Below, in pieces: positions 1 through 7,348 of a stretch of 64,000 bases of DNA (the stretch's first letter is position 1; each line of letters begins with the position of its first letter). The translations under genes were made by a program, and so were the position numbers. A model generated the notes under the pieces. It did not search any database. It was not told where the DNA came from and was given only the letters and a program-made list of their open reading frames with translations. The DNA comes from an uncultured Acidimicrobiales bacterium (GTDB taxonomy: Bacteria; Actinomycetota; Acidimicrobiia; Acidimicrobiales; SZUA-35), in the NCBI GenBank assembly GCA_937925335.1, contig CALEWY010000056.1, positions 17,422-81,421 on the forward strand, read 5' to 3'.

Positions 1-1609
1 CCGGAATTCGCTCGAGGCACAGATCCTCTGCTGCGGTTCCGATCGCCACCGCTGCGAGAGCGTCGGCTTCCTCGGAGAAGGTCTCGAGCACAGCAGCTGC
101 GTCGGCGTCCGGCGTGACAACCGAAAGCGATGGGTTCGCTTCGATGTCGGCCAAGACGGCGGCGAGAGCATCACCTTCGAGTTCGACACGATCACCGCCG
201 CCCTCAGGGCGACGCTGGAAGGTGTCCGACAACAGCATGTGAGGTGTTCCCTCACAGGAGGCAACGTGGCCGAACTCGTCCCACGAGATGGAGAGTTCGC
301 CGACCACGGCTGAGTACTGCCATGCCTGCACGATGCAGACCGGCACACCGTTCGCATCGGTGGTTGCCGTTGGGTAGGCGCCACCGCTGCTGAGGCCGAC
401 CGAGTCGAAATCACCGAGCAGTGTGTGGGAGTCGCCGCCGACGATGACGTCGACACCGGTCACCATCGAGGCGAGCTCGAGATCGTTGTCGTACTGGTAG
501 TGCGACACGAGCACGATCTTGTCGATGCCAGCTGCGGTGAGCTCGTCGACGTAACGCTGGGTGGTCTCCACCTCGTCGAGGAACTGTGTGGTGTCGAGCG
601 GGCTCGACGAGTTCTGGGTCTTATCGGCGATGTCGATGCCAATGAAGGCGACCTGACCGTCCGGGAAGTCCATGATGTGGAACGGCTTGATGTAGTCCGT
701 TGCCGAGTTCTCAGCAAGTGGCGTTCCGATTGCGGGAACGACATTTGCGGCGAGCACCTCGGTGGTGCAGTCGTCGGTGTCGTCATCCAAGAAGTCGAGG
801 AAGGTCTTCAGACCTGCATCGCCAGAATCGAACTCGTGGTTGCCGAGAGCGAACACGTCGAAGCACGCCTGGTTCATCATCGCCGCGTCCGCTTCGCCGT
901 CAAAGAGGCTGAAGAAGATCGTGCCGGTGATGGCATCACCTGCGTGAACACGAGCGACGTTGGTGCCAGCGTCGTAGGACGACTCGAGCTCATCCATCTT
1001 CGCCACCACGCTGGGGAAACCGCCGACGCGCACTCGGGTGCTGTCGCCACCGAGGTCGAGATCGGCAGAGTCGCTCTGCAGATGTGAGTGATGGTCGTTG
1101 ATGTGCAGCACGTTCATCGAGAACGCAGCCGATGGCTCAGTCCTCGTGCGCTGCTCGGGTGAATCAGCGAAGAGAGTCACGATCGCAACACGAGGCAGCC
1201 CCTCTTCGAGACGCCCGAGCCAGTAGGCCTTGCCATCTTCATCAGCCGGTCGCTCGAACGCATCGAGGTAGAGCTGATCGAGGAAATCAGCATCGCTTTG
1301 GCCATCGGGATAACGAGCATCTCGCTCGGGTGATGCGAGGAAGAAGTTCAACATCTCCTCATAGGGCATGCCGTCGGCGAGGCGACCGAGCCAGTAGTCG
1401 AGACCACCGGGCTCAGGACTGCGACCAAGCACTGTCAAGTAGGCCCGTTCGACAAGGCCAACGGCGTCATTGACTGCCGCCGCGCCTCCGGGATCAGCCT
1501 GGGTGGCTGCTGTCGCCGGCGCTGGTGCTGCCCCGGCGACGGGTGCTGTGGCGGTTGCCATCAACACCCCAACGATCGCTGCAAGTAGTGCAGCTCGAAT
1601 ACGACTCAT
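1..1609 (-). CDS. Secreted 5'-nucleotidase/UshA-like metallophosphatase with N-terminal DUF4214 repeats (3' end outside window)
   Basis: The frame is open from the window edge up to an ATG at 1609, giving at least 536 codons. AGGAG lies 7 bases upstream of that ATG. Residues 1-28 look like a Sec signal peptide ending in an Ala-rich site. Two DUF4214-like repeats follow (about 52-95 and 108-153, each with a 'YWLGRL' core). The calcineurin-like metallophosphatase domain then begins at LHINDHHSH (169-176), with GNHEFD at 256-261 and the later metal motifs SHYQ and GGDSH. This order fits extracellular 5'-nucleotidase/2',3'-cyclic phosphodiesterase enzymes that release phosphate and nucleosides outside the cell. 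DUF4214 is often found on secreted proteins, so here it may help surface attachment (inference). The C-terminal nucleotidase domain lies beyond the window, so substrate cannot be assigned. Confidence 0.85.
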   Translation of the reverse strand, partial: MSRIRAALLAAIVGVLMATATAPVAGAAPAPATAATQADPGGAAAVNDAVGLVERAYLTVLGRSPEPGGLDYWLGRLADGMPYEEMLNFFLASPERDARYPDGQSDADFLDQLYLDAFERPADEDGKAYWLGRLEEGLPRVAIVTLFADSPEQRTRTEPSAAFSMNVLHINDHHSHLQSDSADLDLGGDSTRVRVGGFPSVVAKMDELESSYDAGTNVARVHAGDAITGTIFFSLFDGEADAAMMNQACFDVFALGNHEFDSGDAGLKTFLDFLDDDTDDCTTEVLAANVVPAIGTPLAENSATDYIKPFHIMDFPDGQVAFIGIDIADKTQNSSSPLDTTQFLDEVETTQRYVDELTAAGIDKIVLVSHYQYDNDLELASMVTGVDVIVGGDSHTLLGDFDSVGLSSGGAYPTATTDANGVPVCIVQAWQYSAVVGELSISWDEFGHVASCEGTPHMLLSDTFQRRPEGGGDRVELEGDALAAVLADIEANPSLSVVTPDADAAAVLETFSEEADALAAVAIGTAAEDLCLERIP

Positions 1610-1855
1610 CTTTACTCCTGCCATGAAGTCCGCGTGTACGACCGCAATGGGTAGCACGCGCGATCCAAAAGCGCCCGTGGAACGCGAAGGTCTTTCGCCA
1701 GCGTTCGCACAGGATTCATGTCCGCGTTCGCGAAGCGCAGCTCAGAGCCCGCTCGTGCAGTGGCGAGCGCTCGAATGCGCCTGAGCAACCACCGGCAAAC
1801 GTGACCGGGTGCACGACATCGCTCGGTCCTCGGTGGCCAGTCTGTTCGGAGAGGC

Positions 1856-2623
1856 CTACTCCACTAAGCGAAGACCGGTTGGCGAGACCTCGTCGTCGGC
1901 CGGGCCGAGCTCGGCGACGAACTCGGTGAGATGCCCCGGGAAGACGTGTTCGGAAACGAGGACGGGCGACCCGTCGGTTGCGAGGGTGGTGCGGTGCACG
2001 ACGAGCACGGCCGATTCGGCCGGGAGGCCGAGGAGGTCTGCGTCGGTCGGGCTCACCACGGCGGCGCCGATTCGCTGAGTGGCACCGCCGACGTCGACGG
2101 GCAACAGTGCGTAGAAGCTCTTTCGTTCCACTTCGGCCCGCGAGAGGTTTGCGCCGAGATCATCTCGACACCACACGGTGACTCGAGCGAAGGGTTCACC
2201 GTCGGCGAGGTTGACTCGACGCACTTCGAGCACCCGGTCGCCAAGAAGTCCGGCGGCTTCCGCCGGCGCATCGACGAATTGGAAATCGATGATGCGGCGC
2301 TCGGACGTGCGACCCGAGTTGGCGAGCTGGTCCTCGATTGTGGCGAGGCCGGTGAGCGGTTGAGCGACCGGTTCGGCAGCGGCGAACCAGCCGAGGCCCT
2401 GGCGTGAATCGACCAGGCCTTCATCCCGAAGCACTTCGAGTGCTTTTCGGATCGTGACGCGGCTCGCGTCGTAGGAACCGCCTAACGTCGCCTCGCTTGG
2501 CAGAAGTTGTCCGGCGGCGAATTCTCCGCTCCCCAAGCGGGATCGGAGATCGTCAGCAATTTGGTGATAGCGAATTGTTCTCACTTGTATTACAGTTGTA
2601 TCAGACGAGCCGCCGCTTGTCAC
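1856..2623 (-). CDS. GntR-family (HutC/UTRA type) transcriptional regulator, divergent from aconitase
   Basis: A 255-residue regulator. The N-terminal winged helix (RYHQIADDLRSRLGSGEF...LPSEATLGGSYDASRVTIRKALEVLRDEGLV) is the standard GntR DNA-binding domain. The rest fits a UTRA effector-binding domain, with typical 'RRVNLADGEPFARVTVWC' and 'VHRTTLATDGSPVLVSEHVF' segments. Start choice: the GTG at 2623 has GGAGG 9 bases upstream, part of a palindromic CCTCCGGAGG shared with the aconitase gene on the other strand. A second GTG at 2584 would start the protein at VRTIRYHQ, closer to the usual family N-terminus, but it has no ribosome site. The gene is only 25 bp from aconitase, so control of aconitase and of itself is likely (inference). 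The ligand is unknown. Confidence 0.88.
   Translation of the reverse strand: MTSGGSSDTTVIQVRTIRYHQIADDLRSRLGSGEFAAGQLLPSEATLGGSYDASRVTIRKALEVLRDEGLVDSRQGLGWFAAAEPVAQPLTGLATIEDQLANSGRTSERRIIDFQFVDAPAEAAGLLGDRVLEVRRVNLADGEPFARVTVWCRDDLGANLSRAEVERKSFYALLPVDVGGATQRIGAAVVSPTDADLLGLPAESAVLVVHRTTLATDGSPVLVSEHVFPGHLTEFVAELGPADDEVSPTGLRLVE
2575..2601 (+). promoter_or_regulatory. Candidate aconitase promoter with embedded GntR-type operator
   Basis: The perfect 9-bp palindrome TGTATTACA (2586-2594) lies between a -35-like TTGTTC (2575-2580) and a -10-like TTGTAT (2596-2601), about 50 bp ahead of the aconitase ATG. The spacer is only 15 bp, so the promoter is a weak match. The position of the palindrome fits repression by the divergent GntR protein, whose family binds short palindromes of this kind. 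Low confidence without DNA-binding data. Confidence 0.35.
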
Positions 2624-2648
2624 CTAGTTGAACCTCCGGAGGAGCCTC

Positions 2649-4925
2649 ATGGCCGTTGGACCAGAAACCCCGATCGAACTGATCAATGGCGTGTACGCCA
2701 CGCTCGATGAGCGGGTGGCCGCCTTCCGAGCCAAGACCGGCAAGGCGCTGACCCTCACCGAGAAGATCCTCGCGAACCACCTCGACGATCCGAACGCCGA
2801 ATACGAGCGCGGCAAGACCTACGTCGACTTCCGCCCCGACCGTGTGGCCATGCAAGACGCCACCGCCCAGATGGCATGGCTGCAGTTCGACACCGCTGGC
2901 CTCACCGAGGTGCAGGTGCCGACCACGACCCACTGCGATCACCTCATTCAGGCAAAGGTCGAAGCAAAGCAGGACCTGCTGCGCGCCGTCGACACCAACG
3001 AAGAGGTCTACGAGTTCCTCCGTTCGATCTCGGCGAAGTACGGCGGCGGCTTCTGGAAGCCCGGCAGCGGCATCATCCACCAGGTCGTGCTCGAGAACTA
3101 CGCCTTCCCCGGCGGCATGATGATCGGCACCGACAGCCACACGCCGAACGGCGGTGGGCTCGGCATGATCGCGATCGGTGTTGGTGGCGCCGACGCCGTC
3201 GACGTCATGACCGGCTTCCCGTGGAACGTTCGTGCCCCGAAGCTCATCGGCGTGAAGCTCACGGGATCACTCAACGGTTGGTCTTCACCCAAGGATGTCA
3301 TCTTGAAGGTGGCCGACATCCTCACCGTGAAGGGTGGCACCGGTGCGATCGTCGAGTACTTCGGCGAGGGCGCCAACAGCATCAGCGCAACCGGCAAAGC
3401 AACCATCTGCAACATGGGCGCTGAGATCGGTGCGACCACCTCGGTCTTCGCATACGACGACGCCATCGCTCGTTACCTCAAGAGCACCGGCCGTGAAGCA
3501 ACCGCCGATGCCGCAAACGCCGTCGCCCATCACCTCCGGGCCGACGACGAGGTTCTCGCCAACCCTGAGGACTACTTCGACCAGGTCATCGAGATCGACC
3601 TCGACACGTTGCAACCCCACATCAACGGCCCGCACACACCGGACCTCGCTCGTGAAGTGAAGGATCTCGGCGCCGAAGCCAAGGCTGAAGGTTGGCCCTC
3701 AGAGATCTCCGCCGCCCTCATCGGCAGCTGCACCAACTCCTCCTACGAGGACATCACCCGTGCTGCATCGATCGCCCGCGAGGCAAAGGCCAAGGGAATC
3801 TCGCTCAAAACCAAGCTCCTCATCACCCCCGGATCCGAGCAGGTTCGAGCAACCATCGAACGCGATGGTTTGCTCGCCGACTTCGAAGCGCTCGGCGCCA
3901 CGGTGCTCGCCAACGCTTGTGGCCCATGCATCGGCCAGTGGGATCGCTCCGACGAGCGTGAGCCGGGCGAAGCCAACGTGATCGTCACGTCCTACAACCG
4001 CAACTTCCCGAAGCGCAACGACGGCGACGCAGCAACGCTTGCGTTCGTCACCTCGCCGGAAACGGTCATGGCGCTCGCCCTCGCCGGCAACGTCGACTTT
4101 GACCCGATCAACGGCACGCTCACCAACGATGCGGGCGAAGAGGTCAGCCTCTCTGTCCCCGTCGGGATCGAGTTGCCAGAAGCTGGATTCGACGAGGGTG
4201 AAGAGACCTTCATCGCTCCGCCGGCCGACGGCTCGGGTGTTGACGTTGTGGTCTCCCCCACCTCCGACCGCCTCCAGCTTCTCACCCCGTTCGAGCCCCG
4301 CCCGGCCACCGACTACGAAAACCTGCCCATCCTCGTGAAGGCTCACGGCAAGTTCACGACCGACCACATCTCGATGGCCGGACCGTGGCTCAAGTACCGC
4401 GGCCACCTCGAGAACATCTCGGGCAACCTCTACCTCGGAGCGGTCAGCGCCTACAACGAGAACATCGTTGGCCTCGGCAAGAACCAGCTCACCGGTGAGC
4501 GCCAGAGCTTCCCCGATATGGCGAAGGCTTACCACGAGGCTGGCCAGCCGTGGGTTGTCATCGGCGACGAGAACATGGGTGAAGGCTCGAGCCGTGAGCA
4601 TGCGGCGATGGAGCCTCGCTTCCGACTCGGTCTTGTTGCGATCGCTCGTTCGTTCGCTCGTATTCACGAGACCAACCTGAAGAAGCAGGGCATGGTGCCG
4701 CTGACCTTCGCTGACCCGGCCGACTATGACCGCATTGGTGAGGACGACCGCCTCACCATCGTGGGCCTCGACGATCTCGCGCCCGGCGCACAAGTCACCG
4801 TGCAGGTCGTTCCAGCTGAGGGCGACTCATGGACCTTCCTCACGAACCACACCTTCTCGGATGATCAGATCGAGTGGTTCCGTGCCGGTTCAGCGCTCAA
4901 CGTGATCCGCCAGAACCTGGCCTAA
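2649..4925 (+). CDS. acn: Aconitate hydratase, mitochondrial-type
   Basis: A 758-residue enzyme of the TCA cycle that interconverts citrate and isocitrate through a [4Fe-4S] cluster in the cytoplasm. Cluster ligands are visible as Cys361 (GSCTNSS) and Cys424/Cys427 (ACGPCIG), three residues offset from the classical mitochondrial numbering. Stretches such as [35 protein letters not shown] and [12 protein letters not shown] are nearly those of mitochondrial aconitase. The length also fits that type rather than the roughly 890-900-residue AcnA/IRP form. The C-terminal swivel domain carries [14 protein letters not shown]. The ATG at 2649 is preceded by GGAGGAG. An upstream in-frame TTG at 2628 has no such support. 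A strong terminator hairpin follows the gene. Confidence 0.97.
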   Translation: MAVGPETPIELINGVYATLDERVAAFRAKTGKALTLTEKILANHLDDPNAEYERGKTYVDFRPDRVAMQDATAQMAWLQFDTAGLTEVQVPTTTHCDHLIQAKVEAKQDLLRAVDTNEEVYEFLRSISAKYGGGFWKPGSGIIHQVVLENYAFPGGMMIGTDSHTPNGGGLGMIAIGVGGADAVDVMTGFPWNVRAPKLIGVKLTGSLNGWSSPKDVILKVADILTVKGGTGAIVEYFGEGANSISATGKATICNMGAEIGATTSVFAYDDAIARYLKSTGREATADAANAVAHHLRADDEVLANPEDYFDQVIEIDLDTLQPHINGPHTPDLAREVKDLGAEAKAEGWPSEISAALIGSCTNSSYEDITRAASIAREAKAKGISLKTKLLITPGSEQVRATIERDGLLADFEALGATVLANACGPCIGQWDRSDEREPGEANVIVTSYNRNFPKRNDGDAATLAFVTSPETVMALALAGNVDFDPINGTLTNDAGEEVSLSVPVGIELPEAGFDEGEETFIAPPADGSGVDVVVSPTSDRLQLLTPFEPRPATDYENLPILVKAHGKFTTDHISMAGPWLKYRGHLENISGNLYLGAVSAYNENIVGLGKNQLTGERQSFPDMAKAYHEAGQPWVVIGDENMGEGSSREHAAMEPRFRLGLVAIARSFARIHETNLKKQGMVPLTFADPADYDRIGEDDRLTIVGLDDLAPGAQVTVQVVPAEGDSWTFLTNHTFSDDQIEWFRAGSALNVIRQNLA

Positions 4926-4976
4926 GCCATTCGGGCATCACCGCACTGGCGCAACGCCGTGCTGCCGTAAAGCCAC

Positions 4977-5020
4977 AAAAGGGGTCTGGGCGGAGCTTCG
5001 GCTCCGACCCAGACCCTTTT
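4977..5020 (+). terminator. Rho-independent terminator after aconitase
   Basis: A 20-base arm beginning AAAAGGGGTCTGGG (4977-4996), a TTCG loop (4997-5000) and a near-perfect complementary arm ending in CCCTTTT (5001-5020), followed by GTGTTGTTGG. The A-tract and T-tract symmetry would allow it to work on both strands. Confidence 0.88.
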
Positions 5021-5082
5021 GTGTTGTTGGGTCGCTTTCGCTCGGCTCAGCTCAATCTCGGTCGGGCCGATAGTTTCTGACC

Positions 5083-6459
5083 ATGGCGAACTCGGCAGCG
5101 TTCTTCGATCTGGACCGCACGCTCCTTCAAGGTGCAAGCGGTCCGATCATCTCTCAGGCGATGCGCGATCAGGGCGTGCTCGGATCAAAGCCGGTTCCTG
5201 GTGAGAAGCTCCTCTTCGGCTTGTTCAACCTGATCGGCGAAACACTCCCGTCGATGGCGCTGACGCGTCAGGGCGCACGAGCGGCGAAGGGTTGGTCACA
5301 AGAAGCCGTGCAACGCGCCGGCGAGCAGGCGGCGCCGCTCCTCGCCGAAGCTGTCGAACCGTTCGCTCGGGAGATCATCGCTGAACATCGGGCCGAAGGG
5401 CGCAAGATCGTTCTGGCGACGACCACTCCATACGACGTCGTGAAACCGTTCGCCGATCTCATGGGTTTCGACGGAGCGCTCGCCACCCACTATCGGGTGG
5501 CCGACGATGGCACCTACGACGGCACGATCGATGGTGAGTTCGTGTGGAATCGCGGCAAGGCGCGATGTGTCAAGGAATGGGCGCGAGCCAACCTCGTCGA
5601 ACTCGCCGACAGCTACGCCTACACCGACTCGATCTTCGACATTCCGATGCTGCATTCGGTCGGCAATCCAACGGCGGTCAATCCCGACCCGAGGATGCTC
5701 GGCTACGCCACCCTTCGAGGGTGGCCGATCCTGTGGTTCAACGCTCCGCCCGGTGTTCCGAAACCGGTTGGTATTGAGCCCCAGCAAATGATGTCGGCGA
5801 TCGCCCGGCCAGAGTTCTTGCCGTGGGTCGACATCGACGTCACCGGTGCCTCGAAGGTCCCCACCGAAGGCGGCACGATCTTGGCAATGAACCACCGCAG
5901 CTACCTCGACCCGTTGGTCATGGGTTTTGCTGCTGGACAAATCGGACGGCCCGCTCGATTCCTCGCAAAGAAGGAAGTCACCGACGCACCGATCGCCGGC
6001 CAAGTCACCAAAGCACTCGGAGCGATTCGAGTCGATCGAGAAGGTGGCGGCGAAGCGCCGATGGAAGAAGCCGCTCGTGCACTTCGAGCTGGCGAACTGA
6101 TCGCCGTGTTCCCTCAGGGCACAATCCCACGCGGGCCGGAGTTCTTCGACCCGGTTTTGAAGGGCCGATACGGCGCCGTTCGTTTGGCGATCGAGACCGG
6201 CGCACAGATCGTGCCCGTCGGCATCTGGGGAACCGAGAGGGCCTGGCCTCGCAATCGCAAGCTGCCGTACCTTCTGAATCTTGCGAACCCGCCGACCGTT
6301 TCGATCACGATCGGCGAGCCATACGAACCCGCCAGCGGTGATCTCGACGAGGCGATCGCAGAACTGATGGGCAAGATCGTCGAACTGCTCCCTCCCGAGG
6401 CGAAGCACCACGTCACCCCCACCGAATCCCAACTCGCCGCGACGTACCCACCCGAGTAA
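5083..6459 (+). CDS. HAD-IB phosphatase fused to PlsC-type 1-acylglycerol-3-phosphate acyltransferase
   Basis: A 458-residue bifunctional protein. The N-terminal half is a HAD-IB (SerB-like) hydrolase: FFDLDRT near residue 7 holds the nucleophile Asp, and 'TTTPYD' and 'YTDSIFDIPML' are the later HAD motifs. The C-terminal half is a PlsC/LPLAT domain with NHRSYLD (His271 and Asp276 of the HX4D motif) and FPQGTIPRG, a variant of the FPEGTRS motif. Such fusions are known in actinobacteria and are thought to act in phospholipid or triacylglycerol synthesis at the membrane. The phosphatase substrate is not known from sequence. ATG at 5083. The gene sits alone between the aconitase terminator and a tandem repeat. 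Confidence 0.9.
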   Translation: MANSAAFFDLDRTLLQGASGPIISQAMRDQGVLGSKPVPGEKLLFGLFNLIGETLPSMALTRQGARAAKGWSQEAVQRAGEQAAPLLAEAVEPFAREIIAEHRAEGRKIVLATTTPYDVVKPFADLMGFDGALATHYRVADDGTYDGTIDGEFVWNRGKARCVKEWARANLVELADSYAYTDSIFDIPMLHSVGNPTAVNPDPRMLGYATLRGWPILWFNAPPGVPKPVGIEPQQMMSAIARPEFLPWVDIDVTGASKVPTEGGTILAMNHRSYLDPLVMGFAAGQIGRPARFLAKKEVTDAPIAGQVTKALGAIRVDREGGGEAPMEEAARALRAGELIAVFPQGTIPRGPEFFDPVLKGRYGAVRLAIETGAQIVPVGIWGTERAWPRNRKLPYLLNLANPPTVSITIGEPYEPASGDLDEAIAELMGKIVELLPPEAKHHVTPTESQLAATYPPE

Positions 6460-6463
6460 GCGA

Positions 6464-6611
6464 TCACTCCCTCCGGGAGCCGTTGCACGGAGCCGGGCGT
6501 TCACTCCCTCCGGGAGCCGTTGCACGGAGCCGGGCGTTCACTCCCTCCGGGAGCCGTTGCACGGAGCCGGGCGTTCACTCCCTCCGGGAGCCGTTGCACG
6601 GAGCCGGGCGG
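6464..6611. repeat. Four tandem copies of a 37-bp repeat
   Basis: A 37-bp unit beginning TCACTCCCTCCGGGAGCC starts at 6464, 6501, 6538 and 6575. The copies are identical except the last base (6611). Each unit carries small inverted repeats (CTCC/GGAG, GGCTCC-type arms). The array fills the gap between the PlsC fusion and the phosphoglucomutase gene, ending about 20 bp before the next ATG. Confidence 0.97.
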
Positions 6612-6631
6612 CCGGCTCGTAGCCTCTCTGC

Positions 6632-7348
6632 ATGGATAGGGCGAGCTTCGACTGGCGCAACTACGACGGCATCTTGTTCGATCTCGACGGTGTGATCACC
6701 CCCACCGCAGAGATTCACGAACACGCCTGGGGCGAGCTCTTCGCGAACTACGACTACACCGAGGATGACTACCTCGCGTCGATCGACGGCAAGCCCCGCT
6801 ACGACGGCGTTCGCTCGTTCCTGGCGACGAGAGGCATCACCCTCCCGGACGGGTCGCCAGCCGATGCTCCCGGTGTCGACACGGTGTGCGCACTCGGGAA
6901 CCAGAAGAACGCGTTGTTCAACTACATTCTCGAGCGCGATGGCATCGCCCCCTATCCGGGTTCGCAGGCCACGCTCGACCTCGTCGCTGATTTGGGAATC
7001 GCGTCGGCGATCGTGTCGTCGTCGAAGAACGCCCTCCCCGTGCTCGCCGCCGCCGGCCTCGCCGAACGCTTCGATGTTGTGATCGACGGCATCGTGTCCG
7101 CCGACCTTGGCCTTGCCGGCAAGCCAGCACCCGACGGCTACCTGCTCGGCGCCGAACGAATCGGCACCGACCCGAGCCGGACGGTTGTGGTCGAAGATGC
7201 CGTGTCCGGTGTCGCTGCCGGAGCCAACGGCAACTTCGTCGTCACGATCGGCGTCGACCGTGGCGCAGGCGAAGCCGCCCTCATGGAGCACGGCGCAACG
7301 TTTGTCGTGTCCGACCTCGCCGACCTTCTGAACGGAGCGTCCAGCTGA
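6632..7348 (+). CDS. Beta-phosphoglucomutase-like HAD hydrolase
   Basis: A 238-residue HAD-superfamily protein with DGILFDLDGVITPTAEIHEHAW at the N-terminus. It has the nucleophile and acid/base Asp pair (DLD) and a helical cap typical of beta-phosphoglucomutase. 'SAIVSSSKNA', 'GKPAPDGYLLGAERIG' and 'VVEDAVSGVAAG' are the other HAD motifs. It should convert beta-glucose 1-phosphate to glucose 6-phosphate. Its TGA overlaps the ATG of the GH65 phosphorylase (TGATG at 7346-7350), so the two are translationally coupled. A GH65 phosphorylase releases beta-glucose 1-phosphate, so the pair forms a short disaccharide pathway. The start ATG lies just after the 37-bp repeat array. Confidence 0.88.
   Translation: MDRASFDWRNYDGILFDLDGVITPTAEIHEHAWGELFANYDYTEDDYLASIDGKPRYDGVRSFLATRGITLPDGSPADAPGVDTVCALGNQKNALFNYILERDGIAPYPGSQATLDLVADLGIASAIVSSSKNALPVLAAAGLAERFDVVIDGIVSADLGLAGKPAPDGYLLGAERIGTDPSRTVVVEDAVSGVAAGANGNFVVTIGVDRGAGEAALMEHGATFVVSDLADLLNGASS

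Noticed and set aside
425..1087. 220-codon plus-strand frame
   Set aside because: Shadow of the metallophosphatase gene on the opposite strand, which has signal peptide, metal motifs and ribosome site.
3699..4793. 364-codon minus-strand frame inside aconitase
   Set aside because: Antisense shadow of a strongly conserved gene, with no homology-like content.
5296..6525. 409-codon minus-strand frame inside the HAD/PlsC gene
   Set aside because: Antisense shadow. The plus-strand protein has complete HAD and PlsC motifs.
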